From Siphonodentalium dalli (lineage: Eukaryota; Mollusca; Scaphopoda; Gadilida; Siphonodentaliidae): 64,000 bases of DNA. Below are positions 10,641-22,100 of the stretch, one piece after another; the stretch's first letter is position 1; each line of letters begins with the position of its first letter. The translations under genes and the position numbers were made by a program. The stretch covers positions 9,268,447-9,332,446 of the forward strand of contig CP136061.1 of the NCBI GenBank assembly GCA_032622095.1. The letters run 5' to 3'. The notes below the pieces were generated by a model, which saw only the letters and a program-made list of their open reading frames with translations, ran no database searches and was not told the DNA's origin.

Positions 10641-12701
10641 ATGAATTTCCAACAAACATCATATTGGACTGAGCGCAGGCATTTGAGGCGTACTGTTGAT
10701 AGACATATGAATGATATCGAGGACATGGAAGATAATGAAGATGATGATATTGCAACAGTTGACTTTGATGATTGTACTGTCTCTGATAATGATTCTAATC
10801 AATCTATTGATGCATCCATTGAGACAAATTTTGCTTCATGCAGTATGCCACATGTTGATAATGATTTCAGTCTCAGTCCAAGTGGAGATAATTTTCAACA
10901 TTTAATACATGACATTTCTGATTCTGATTCTGAAGATCCATTTCATCACAATGACAGCTCACCAGAGAGTGGTTTGGCAGACCAACTGGCTAGTTGGGCT
11001 GTCAAATTTAAGGTAACCTTAGTTGCTGTATCAGCTCTCCTTCAGATTTTGAGAGTCTTCTTCCCTTTTCTGCCTAAGGACCCAAGAACGCTTCTCAGAA
11101 CACAAACAAAATATGATATTGAACAAGTCTGTGGTGGTGATTATCACCACTTTGGACTTGCCCGTTGCTTGACAACATACATAATGAAGAATTTGGAAAC
11201 TGCTTTGCAATTAAAGTCAATTGTTTTGCAAATCAGTATTGATGGACTGCCAATTTTTAAGAGCTCAAATCATCAGTTCTGGCCAATACTTGGGAAGGTG
11301 ACAAACTTTGGTGATGGCGAACCATTCTTGATTGGTCTATTTTATGGCCAAAGCAAACCGAATGATGTTTCCATGTATTTAGACAAATTCAGAAGGGAGT
11401 TTATCAATTTGAAAACAGATGGTCTTGAAGTAAGTGGGGAAAAGTTTTCAGTTAGATGTTCATCAATTCTTTGTGATGTTCCAGCAAAATCTTTTATAAA
11501 GAATGTCATGACATTCTCTGCTTATCATGGGTGTGATAAATGCATTCAGAAAGGTTTATATCTAGGTAGGATGACATATCCAGAGATTCAATCTGAGTTA
11601 AGAACTGATGATAAATTCAATCGAATGGAATATGGAAAATATCACAAAGGTCCCTCTCCTTTGAACGATACTGGTATTGGAATGATTTCATGCTTTCCAG
11701 TTGATTACATGCATTTAGTTTGTCTTGGTGTCATGAGAAAGGTTTTGAAATTATGGACAAGTGGGTCAAACAACATTAGACTTGGTCCAAGAACAATTGC
11801 AGCCATTTCCGACAAACTATCATCTTTTTGTGAATATTTTCCAACTGATTTTTCACGGAGACCAAGATCACTTATACATCTTGATCGCTGGAAAGCAACA
11901 GAATTCAGACAATTTCTTCTGTATACTGGTCCTGTAGCTCTTAAAAATTTGCTTGATACTGATAAGTACAAACATTTCATGACATTTTCAGTTGGCATCA
12001 GAATTCTTCTCAATAGCTCGCTCAATCTCAGATTCAACCAATATGCCCATGACTTACTGGTAAATTTTGTGACAAATTTTGGTTCCCTTTATGGCGATAC
12101 TAGTCTAGTTTACAATGTGCATGGTCTAGTGCATTTGGCAGCAGATGCTGAACAGTTTGGACCTCTAGATAACATCGCAACTTTTCCATTTGAGAACTAT
12201 CTCCAGAGACTGAAACATATGATAAGGAAACCCAACACTGCTTTATCTCAAGTAATTCGACGTTTGTCAGAACATCAAAACCTTAATTCCACCGAATCCA
12301 GTTCTGATATAAAGTTCACTTCACAACACTCAGATGGTCCTTTGCCAGTTGATATGAACATCTTTACTAATTACGAACAGTACAAGACCTTGAAGATGCA
12401 GAATAATGTTAAAATATCTATTTCAAAAAAGGACCAAACATTTCTCATTGAAAAAAAAATCTGTCAAGTTTATAATATACTGAAACTTGGAAATGATATC
12501 AGGGTTGTTTATAGATATTTCAAGACAAAAGAAAGATTTTTCAACTTCCCACTAAGTTCTGATTGTCTGAACATCTTTAAAGTGACAGATCTTAGTTCAA
12601 CCTTGTTGCATTGTGAAATATCTGAAATCTCTGCCAAATGTGTTTTGTTGCCATTTAGGGAATCATTTGTTGTCTTCCCATTCTCTGATGCCAGCATCTG
12701 A
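10641..12701 (+). CDS. Tnp2-type DDE transposase (CACTA/Mirage/Chapaev-like), intact
   Basis: This single uninterrupted ORF of 686 codons stands on its own. The first 110 residues hold a basic start (YWTERRHLRR) and then a very acidic, serine-rich stretch. The catalytic core shows the expected order: Asp201 in SIDGLPIFKSS, Asp279 in ILCDVPAKSF, a Cys-x2-Cys at 298-301 (HGCDKC), a D-x2-H at 355-358 (DYMHLVCLG) and Glu518 in FPFENY. The C/D-x2-H signature between the second Asp and the Glu is typical of CMC-group transposases and of plant Tnp2. Such enzymes cut and paste their own element by its terminal repeats. I chose the first ATG because TAA lies two codons upstream in frame. No stop or frameshift is present, so the copy is recent or under selection. 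I could not identify terminal repeats on either side. Assignment to a transposase is firm; the exact superfamily is less so. Confidence 0.88.
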   Translation: MNFQQTSYWTERRHLRRTVDRHMNDIEDMEDNEDDDIATVDFDDCTVSDNDSNQSIDASIETNFASCSMPHVDNDFSLSPSGDNFQHLIHDISDSDSEDPFHHNDSSPESGLADQLASWAVKFKVTLVAVSALLQILRVFFPFLPKDPRTLLRTQTKYDIEQVCGGDYHHFGLARCLTTYIMKNLETALQLKSIVLQISIDGLPIFKSSNHQFWPILGKVTNFGDGEPFLIGLFYGQSKPNDVSMYLDKFRREFINLKTDGLEVSGEKFSVRCSSILCDVPAKSFIKNVMTFSAYHGCDKCIQKGLYLGRMTYPEIQSELRTDDKFNRMEYGKYHKGPSPLNDTGIGMISCFPVDYMHLVCLGVMRKVLKLWTSGSNNIRLGPRTIAAISDKLSSFCEYFPTDFSRRPRSLIHLDRWKATEFRQFLLYTGPVALKNLLDTDKYKHFMTFSVGIRILLNSSLNLRFNQYAHDLLVNFVTNFGSLYGDTSLVYNVHGLVHLAADAEQFGPLDNIATFPFENYLQRLKHMIRKPNTALSQVIRRLSEHQNLNSTESSSDIKFTSQHSDGPLPVDMNIFTNYEQYKTLKMQNNVKISISKKDQTFLIEKKICQVYNILKLGNDIRVVYRYFKTKERFFNFPLSSDCLNIFKVTDLSSTLLHCEISEISAKCVLLPFRESFVVFPFSDASI

Positions 12702-13020
12702 TAAATTTCCTCCACTTTATCAGGAAGCAACTCTTCCCTCTTTCACAGAATTCTTGATGGGTTATCATGTGAATGGATTAAAATATAGTTATATTTTATG
12801 AGAAGTCATATGTGGGTTATGACAGATGTAGTCTAATTTTTTTTTTTTATTACTCTGGTGAGTGGGTATATTATATCAAGCAATTAATATCAGACTAATT
12901 TGATGGTGCATCTCCAATAATTATTCTGAACTGTCAGGACAATTAAATGATAGAAATTCAATTCACACAAACACCCATCAAGGCTTCAAACAGTATTCAT
13001 TCCAGGTAATACTTAGTTGG
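12702..13020. other. 3' flank of the transposase, unassigned
   Basis: This should hold the 3' end of the transposon, but I cannot pick out a terminal repeat. A T-run lies at about 12837-12848. Confidence 0.3.
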
Positions 13021-13023
13021 CTA

Positions 13024-13092
13024 TGGTGCGGAGTGTATAAACTGCCTTTGGGCTGGGATGGCCAGCAATGGAAGTCCCAGTCGCTGTTGCCA
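13024..13092. repeat. dispersed repeat, inverted copy of 1510-1590
   Basis: It contains GGTGCGGAGTGTATAAA and GGGCTGGGATGGCC, the reverse complement of the copy in the first 2 kb. Confidence 0.55.
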
Positions 13093-13332
13093 ATTAGGGA
13101 TTAAATGTAGTGAATATGTGTTCAGGTGATATGAGGAACTGATTTGTTTCTGTAACATTCACTTCTGATAATGCAGTTACTGGAAATGTAGGTCAACGCA
13201 GATCACTCTAACTTTATGTCATCGCATGACAACTATATTTGACAATCCACTCACCACATTCTGCCCGATCTTATTGAGTCAATGATAATAACTAAACCTG
13301 TAACTGCATTGTGAGGGTGAATATGTGATTAA

Positions 13333-13771
13333 AGGTTCTCAATCCGATCAGTCGCTCCTAAATTACTATATCTTTGGCTTCGTGGGGTAAAAAATATTTG
13401 ATTCCAGTCGAGGAACCTACCCATCAAAGCTCAGAGTGATTAGATATCGATTTTTAAATTTTGCTATTTCTATTGTTTGTGGATCAGAAGAACATGGTGA
13501 AACGGACGAAAGTGAGGATGAAGATGTTTAACTCTAACATCAAGTAGTTATTATTACCACTTGATGTTAGAGTTAATCATCTTCATCCGCACCTTCGTCC
13601 GTTTGACCACGTTCTTCTGATCCACGAACAATAGAAATAGCAAAATTCAAACATAGATATCTAATCCCTCTCAGCTTTGTTGGGTAGGTTCCTCGACTCA
13701 AATCAAATATATCTTTTAACCCGAAGCCAAAGATATAGTAATTTAGGAGCTTCTGATCGGATTGAGTACCT
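13333..13771. mobile_element. complete palindromic element, TTAA family 2
   Basis: Both ends are preserved: AGGTTCTCAATCCGATCAG at the left and CTGATCGGATTGAGTACCT at the right, with TTAA at 13329-13332 and 13772-13775. The arms pair along almost the whole length around a centre near 13550. This copy defines the family limits used for the copies at 1624, 15031 and 37704. Confidence 0.78.
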
Positions 13772-13774
13772 TTA

Positions 13775-14310
13775 ATTTGAGGCTGAAATCATTAGTCTCT
13801 TTATGGAATATCCAACCACTTTCCTTTTGATACTGATTCGAGAGTACTTTTTGGCGAGGAATTCAGTGGTGCTGACCGATTTTTTTATAAAAGGAGCCCA
13901 AATTCCATTTTTCGGGATTTGAACCCCAATTTTCCAATGCATGTTCAAAGTCGGCAAGCGCATTTGTTGTGTATCGCGGTAAGCACTAAATTTTTGCTGA
14001 TTTTGAAGTCAACTATTTTGGATTTTCAAGATCAAGCTCTCATTGAAGGTCAATCCCATCCTATAATGCTATAGAAAATATCAGAAATGATAGCTATATG
14101 TGGCATTAATAGGTTATTCTAATTGGGGGGGCTCAAGTTTGAGAGAAAAGGGCTGAACCTCAATATTGGGGTTCAGGCCCTTAACAATAGAATTTGGGCC
14201 CTTTTTATAAAAAATTGGTCGGCACCACTGAATTTCTCGTCAAAAAGTAACTCTCGAATCAGTATCAAACAGAAAGTGGTTGGATATTCCCTAAAGAGCC
14301 CAGTTTTGAG
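13775..14310. repeat. large inverted repeat with unique spacer
   Basis: The arm at about 13785-13945 (GGAATATCCAACCACTTTC, TCAGTGGTGC) is repeated in reverse complement at about 14145-14300 (GCACCACTGA, AAGTGGTTGGATATTCC). The spacer is about 200 bp. It is probably a decayed foldback transposon. Confidence 0.7.
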
Positions 14311-14444
14311 ACTGACTTATAATATCTGTAACATGCATGGAATTCCAGTAAATATTAATGCCATTAAATGGAACTCAAAGCCTTTGAAGTGGGTTCATGC
14401 AAAATAACATGGAAGTCTGTAAAACAACAATCATCAACCAGTAC

Positions 14445-14612
14445 ATGAAAAAATAGACTGACTTTGTTCTTACCAGTAATATCTATCATTATTAATAGCT
14501 ATCTAGTAACTTGAGTTTACATGTCAAAACCATCATCATGTAAACATTACTGTTATATTGGAGAACTATCAATAATGAATATAAGAACAAAGTTTATCTA
14601 AAATTTTCCATG
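14445..14612. repeat. small inverted repeat
   Basis: CATG followed by GACTTTGTTCTTA at the left is mirrored by AAGAACAAAGTTTATC and CCATG at the right, with imperfectly pairing AT-rich arms. Probably a MITE. Confidence 0.5.
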
Positions 14613-15030
14613 TTCTTGGTTGTGATGTTTTTACATACATTTATATTCTTTGCACATGTACCCACTGTGAGTTCCTTGGGTCGTTTTAACAAATTATTCA
14701 TTTCTTGATCATTTTCATAGTCTACAAAAAATTATTTCAACTGTAAAGTGAGTGCCAGTGTCTATAATTGTTAGTAACTTTCTTTTATTGATTTCAAATA
14801 TTATTTTTTCTCTGGTGTTGTATTGTGTTTGATTATTTTATATGATATCCTGTATAGTACAGTGCATTTACATGTATCAGGAAAAATGCTAAAAACTCGA
14901 AACTAATTGCAAAAGAATTTTGCTTTGCATGAGAAAGTGCATACCAGTCGGGGTGGGGGCGGTTGTAAAATATTTGCAGTAAGGAATGCCATTTTTATTT
15001 TGCATCTGGCATTTTTGGGGATTTTGCAGG

Positions 15031-15290
15031 TAAAGATGGATAACTCTAAAGATAAGTGGTTATAATTACCACTTGATTTTAGAGTTATCCATCTTTACCT
15101 GCAAGAAAGTCCGTTTGAACTAGTTTGAACACGAGTTTCTGGGCTAGAAACAATTGAAATAAATAACTTCAAAAATCAAGATCTGATCACTCTGAGCTTT
15201 TACAGGTAGGTTCCTAGACTCGAATCAAATTTTTTTTTACCCCCCCAAAGCCAAAGAAATAGTAATTTAGGAGCATCGGATTGAGTACCT
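15031..15290. mobile_element. partial palindromic element, TTAA family 2
   Basis: The centre (GATGGATAACTCTAAA and its inverse) and the whole right arm to GGATTGAGTACCT-TTAA are present. The outer left arm is deleted. Confidence 0.7.
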
Positions 15291-15900
15291 TTAAAACCAT
15301 AAATGCACTGGACTAATATTAAGTATCCACTTCTTGCATATGATATTCTGTTTTGATTCATTGATTGCAGCTTCAACATATATTGTATTTTTTTAATGCA
15401 TCCTTTATAATTCAGATTGTTTGGCTTTGGGCGGCCGCTACTGCAACCCTAGCCTTTGCCATGGCCTAGTTTGCATTGCTGATTGCCGTAACCAATTATG
15501 ATGGCTGTTAGCAGTACAAATGCATGCATTGTTAATTTTTCATTTTCTATTATTAACCCTTTCTATACTAAATGGATTTGCACAGTCATTTAACAGGTGT
15601 ACATCGGAATGGTCTATTATTGATTTGGAGGGATGTTAAGGTGATAGAAGAAGACAGATAAATAGATGTGTAGAAGGAGCCCTATTTATCGAGGGAAATG
15701 TTGAGATAATGTTTAGATAATAAGTTCAACAAATGACCTGTCGTTAGTTGAGCTTATTATCTGAACATTTCTATGGGATAACTACTCATGAATGATGCTT
15801 TACATGTAGTATAGAAAGGATTGCAATATAACATTTACTGCTTGTAATCACCTTTATATCAGGTCATTTAATAATCAAATGATACTTTTGCTGATTACAG

Positions 15901-16100
15901 GTCTCAATTTGCAGTGGTAGTATTCTCGGAGGAAGGAAATTTGGTGGATGTGGTGCCAACCTGCTGGCTAGTGAATAAAGAACACTGTTACTGGCCACCC
16001 AAAAAAACGGCCAGTAACAGTATATCACGCCTTGTTCAGGAGAGAAATCTCCCAGGACCCGACTTCCAAAAGGTCCGGGTGAGGGTCCTGGGTACAACAG
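15901..16100 (+). CDS. DUF4806 gene, visible exon 1 (Trp/CYWP domain)
   Basis: The acceptor is TTGCTGATTACAG; the donor is AACAG/GTTGGT, the weakest of the set. It encodes SQFAVVVFSEEG through KVRVLGTT. A second possible acceptor at 15914 would drop the first four residues. A 12-bp perfect inverted repeat (15985-15996 and 16009-16020) lies inside the coding sequence. Confidence 0.75.
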
Positions 16101-19100
16101 GTTGGTCTGCTATAATCATTTCCTCGATATTGTCCTCTGACAATGCACTATAAACTGGCCCTCTATACAGTGCATGAATCTCATAATTTACGCTTTCGTT
16201 GGTTTCAAAATCGGTATCTTGTCATTCATTTCCCTTGAACCTTCGAATATATATATCTTTGCCATATATTTATTCCCAACTTTCGTGAAACGTCCTTTGT
16301 CAGTCAATACACGCATGTCCCTGTAGTACCGTACAATTGACTTCAATGCATATTTACAACGGCCAAGAGTTAGCACGTCTATGGCTCGACGCTGTTTTAT
16401 ACGACGTGCCAAAAACTTCAAATTGCGCATGCTCTCCGCCAAAGGGGTCCTAAATGGGGAATGGTTTTCCTTGAATCATCGTAGCGCGACCCGTGTTTAG
16501 CACGTCGTATAAAACAGCGTCGAGCCCCAGACGTGTAGCACGTCGGTACCAGACGTGTAGCACGTTGGGTCGTGCCAGAGAAATTCTGACGCGCCAGTTG
16601 GTTTTATACGTCGTGCTCCAGTCGCGCTATCTTGGACTTTGTCATTTTCACACTAATTTGGGTGGCGCGACCCATGTCTGGCTCGACGTATAAAACTGGC
16701 CTCAGAGATATTGAGATTAAACAGCGAAAAATAGTACGACTCCCAAGTTTAATCTAAACCACATCTAGACATTGTTGAAATGTTTGTATAAGAAATACTA
16801 ATATTCCAGGTCGCCACAAAATTAGGGTTCTAACAGCTGGTTCTAATGTGTTTTAAGCCATACCCATTGCAAAAACAGTATAAAAAATACTGTACATACC
16901 TACTAGTAGGGGCACCTGCGGCGCATAAGATATTATGGGTGGCGGGATGGGGTGGTGTGTGGGTACTACATACCTAGGGGCGCCTGCGGCGCATAAGATA
17001 CTATGGGTGGCAGAATGGGGTGGTGGGTGGGTATTACATACCGCATACGTGTCCAGAAAAAAAATCCCCCCCCCCCCCCTGTACCGGCCAGATATATTTT
17101 ATAGTTGTTTACGTCATGGTTTACAGATGCAATTCAACTTTCGCATCTCCAAAGTTAACAGTTATCCTTTTTATTTTCTATTTTATTAACATAATTGGTA
17201 GTGACATGTCCTTGGAAAATCCAACAGGGGGTATCAGATAGTCAGAAAAGCTCAAATTGTTATTGTATTTTTTGGTAGTACATCTCAAAATGACTAAAGG
17301 GCATATTTTGCCACTCCCTAGAAATGCTCTTATTATAAATTACTAGTTACTAATTATTTTTTTACGAGTAGACCAGATACATGACAGTAGTCTATTAAGG
17401 TGCTGATATTTGGAACACTGCAGTAAACACATGATATCTATTTAATATTCTATTTCAAAATTTTAGACACATATGAACAAGGGAGGAATGGTGCAAAAAT
17501 GGCGGAAATCTCATCTGATATTGGCGAAGGGAAGGTGGATAGGGAAAGTGGAAAGAGAAAACGTAAGGTGAGTTTTGAGTTTGTATTCTATTTTATTCAA
17601 TTTACGCTGCATTTATGAATGTATTTCCGCTGTTTATTTATCTTGATAGAAACCGAGCGCCTGGCCAAAACCCAGCGGTCAGGACTCTGCGCGCCTACAT
17701 TTTCTAAAAATGAAAGTCTGTAAATAACAATTAACATAAGTTAGCCAATAAGTAGAAAATGCGGCCAACTAGTAAAAAAAGTTGGCCAATAAGTGGAAAC
17801 ACGGTCAATAAGTAAAAAAAAAGTCAGCCAATATGGAAACAACCAATTAATAACATATGTTGTTAGGTGTTTGACATTTGGAGACTTTTTTTGGACATAG
17901 TTTGCTATTTATCCCATGTTATAGGTTCACAGTATGGTCATTCTATCCACCATCATCCATTCTATGATTTAGAAGTTAATTTATACCAAGCATGTTGTTC
18001 AGCCACTTACAATTTTATAAGCCCATAAATGGAACAAAAAAATGTGTTGATTGTTTATAATTACGCCTGGGACATTACTTTCAACATATTAGGATATTAG
18101 TTTGCCTTTATATGCAGTAGGCTGCTGTCTATAAAACAGTGAAGCCATTCATCACCATGTTATTTGGTAACTATTTGGAGATAAATTATTGTTTGGCATC
18201 TTTTATTATAAAATAATGAAAGAGAAATTATATTTATAATTATAAGTGGTTTTCTATATAGTTATGGTTAAAACTCATTTGTGCTTGATTGAATTGTGTC
18301 TCGTTAGTGACATTATGCAATGTCCCATTAGTCGGTTGCCTTTATCATGTTGATGTTTTGCTTTGACAGAGAAACCCCCGATACGTGGCCGAGTCGAGCG
18401 AGTCTGAGTCTGAGTCGATCGAATCTGATGACGAGACATGTAAGTAGCTCTTCATGTTAGGAGATATGAGTAAAATATAATCCTTTCTATACTAAATTGT
18501 CATTGACAAGTTGTGCCCTTAGGAACCAAATTTTGTATATGGGTTTCTCAGCCCAAAATACAAAAATTTGAGTTTGAATGTGGGTTTGATTAAAGTTAAA
18601 ATTTACAAGTGCTGCCATAAATCAAACATTTTTTATTTGCTATTATGTTTGGGGCTGCTGAATTGCTATGATGTTGGAGGGCAAACTGATGCTGTTGAGA
18701 AAAATTACCACTATTATTATGTGTACTCATACATTGCGCATGGAGCGATTGGTACCATATTTTATATATGAGATTCTCCACTCTGTCTTATTTCATAATG
18801 CTGATAATTTTGGTGCACTGGCACAGAAAGTTTTATGCTGCGCATATTACTGGAGACTTGAATAAGAGAATGCATTGACACGCATTAACTTGAAACTTTA
18901 TATATCACATCCTTTCACTTATTTCTTATTCCAGATGAACCTCCTAAAAAGAAGAAGAAGGAGCTCTTTAAATATGGTATGAATTTATTAATATTTAGTA
19001 ATTATATAATTACACTCACTTCATTTTCATAGTATTTTGCCATTAGATTAGTATTAGCAAGTTTATTTTAATGGGATATTAATCTTGATATTGATCTCCC

Positions 19101-22100
19101 TAGACGGAAGTTATATCCTGTAACATGAAATTATTCCCTTTCCACGTTCAACTACAGTGTCATTGACACTTTCATTTAATATGTTCTTGAAGATGCCCAA
19201 CTACAAAACAAATATAAGAAAATATTATTGAGGAAACTTAATTTTTTGGTGTGTTTGGCTAGTTTTTAGCTCAACATTACTTTGTAAAGTTTTGGCTATT
19301 GCCATGGCTTGGTATCCGTCGTCCGTGTGTGTGTGCATGTGTGTGACTTATGGTTTGACGAGGGACGGTTGGCGGGCGGGCGGACCTAAAGAATGCCTTA
19401 TAACTTTGACATTTTTATGCACGGGATTTTCATGGATGAAACTACTCAATGTTGATCAGTTATCTTATTGCTGTATTATCATTTGTTTTGAGTTCGATGT
19501 AAGTGAAGTTCCTGAAAAATACATGTGATTCTCTATGTGTGTTGATTATTATGCGTATATTGCCACGCATACTCAACAAAATCCCAAAGTGATTTATTTC
19601 ACAATAATACGGAACCTGTCCCAAATCAGTCTTTATAGCGGGAATTGATAGTGACAACACCATTCATATGAGCCATATTACATGCATGGAGGATAAAAGT
19701 ACGGTCAATAATAGTTTCGTTTTCCCGCCTGGGTCCTCAAGCACAATCAACGACGCACATGTTCACATTTCCCGCCAAAACTCAAGTATATTTCATAACA
19801 CGTTGGCTAAAACTCTGCTATAGCTGCGGTCGCCAACTGTTGTTGGACTAATACAGACTATTGAACAAGCTACGCGTTCCGAATGAAAGATTTCGCTACC
19901 ATTCGTATTTCGCCGCTATAAATATCTCCTGCAGACAAACCCTACAGTATGACGTCACATGGCACAAATGGTTTTACGATTGACAGAATATAAAATCCTG
20001 TCAGTTTCATTTTCACTGACGCTACTTGAAATTCTAAGAAAATTTAATACTTTATTCAATTCTCCTTGCTAGGTATTATTGGTCAATGCGTAGATGCTTT
20101 TTAGTGTTTATATTCATTATACCTGTTGGAATCTTATTGTAAGTTATAAATTTGTAAACACTGTAACTCGTAGCTCGTTCATTTATATAGTCTTCAATCA
20201 AACGGCATGACTAATTATTTGGATACCATCAACGTAATTAATGCACCCACAGAAATGATCGAATTGCATAATATACGTAGCTTTGGATTGCTTTGTGGGA
20301 CACTCAGGTGCAAGGAAATGGCTACTTTTCAGTGTCAAATAACAAAATTTTCTAGGGGGTTGCCCGTCACAAAATGACGGGTATATAAATGTTCTTTGTC
20401 ATTTTCTAGTGTCCGCTTTCATGGACACATGGAATGGTCTTGCTTCTCTTTTTTATGTTTACCCATACCATGTATGGTAAACATAGTGTCGTTGTGCGGA
20501 TTGACCACTCGTCGTTCGTCCGTCCGTCCGTCCGTCTGTCTGTCCGTCTGTCCGTCCGTAGACACTTCACGTGTAATGCGATAACTCAAACATTTTCTAT
20601 CCAATCAGAAGCAAATTTTGTATATGGGTATATCAGCCCAAAATACAGATCGAGTTCGAATTTGGGTTTGATCCGAGTTTTTGTTACAGAGTTATGGCCC
20701 TTTTTCGACTTAGAATTCACACATTCTGCCATAACTCAAACCAAATTTGGTATGTGAGTTTCACAGCCCAAAATACAGATCTAGTTCGAATATGGGTTTG
20801 ATCCGATTTATTTTAAAGGAGTTATGACCATTTAAACAAAAACAAAAAAAATCGATTTAAAAAAAATCGATTTAAAAAAAATAATATTTTTAACTTTTAT
20901 AATAACAATAAAAAAAATGTCATTGACATTGTCATTTGTTTTCATTTAGATATTGATGATTATGATACAAGTTGATAAAAAGATTTCCAATGTGTCCCTT
21001 TAATTTTTTAATTAATTCACCAATTGCATTTGGACTACTTAGCTATTGATAAAGCTATATTATTTTCTGATGTTTCTTATGCCAATGTGCAAATAATCTG
21101 ATAAAGAAGGCTATGGTATCTAATTTAAAATAAGATTCAACAATAAACATCACATGATATTAACAGTAGACTTGGACATCTGTGCTGCAGAGTTATATCT
21201 TCAGATGGTCTGATATCATTATAATTGTTATTGGTTTAATAGAGGTCAGTGTTCAACATAAACAATTCCTGTGATTTTTTGACAGCTGTGCTATATAATT
21301 GATATTAATGGGTCAGTGGTGAGGTTGCTTATCTGTATACTAGGACACATTATTATTGTAAACTTAAATTGGACTCTCTTAACCCAAGTATTCCATGTCC
21401 AGGTCACACCTACACATTTAACCCACGGACTTGCTGGCTGTGGTGGTTTAGCATTACAGATCCTGTACCAGTGCATTCTCTTATATAAATGCCAGTGACC
21501 CATAAATTCCAATAATTTGTGTTATGTACATTTGTCTATAATAGTACATAACAGTATACTCTATAATTCAACACCAAAACTCTCATTTATCCGATCATAT
21601 TAAATTTTTATCGCCAAGGGATGGGTTAACATCTGCCGATCGTGATCGGCCTCTCGTTTGTTACTGGATGCGCGTTGGAACACTTTATTTCACTAAAACT
21701 GTATTTCTACACACCCAGTCTACATATGCGCATGCACATATTGCACGAAACAAAATCAGTATATTATTTAAATACTACTATGCACCAACTGAAACATACT
21801 CAATTCAGGAGCCTTCATTCGGGAGCTTGTTGCACATTTTGAACGGACTCACTTTGGAACCTGTATTCCGCATGCCGCCTAATTATCACACGCCTGCACT
21901 GTGCGGTCCATTTGTATGAACACTTTTCAATAAAATTGTATTTTTTACCCCCACCCTCATCTGCTCAACCCATGTATATGCATGCACATATGGAACGCAA
22001 CAATCAAAATATTGTACTTTATCTATACTGAAACAGGCTCAATTCGGGAGACTTTATTCAGCGGGGAGGGGTCTACAGCCCCTTTCTGCGCATCGCGCAC

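Noticed and set aside
11705-12037. 110-codon antisense ORF inside the transposase
   Set aside because: It is a shadow of the conserved coding strand.
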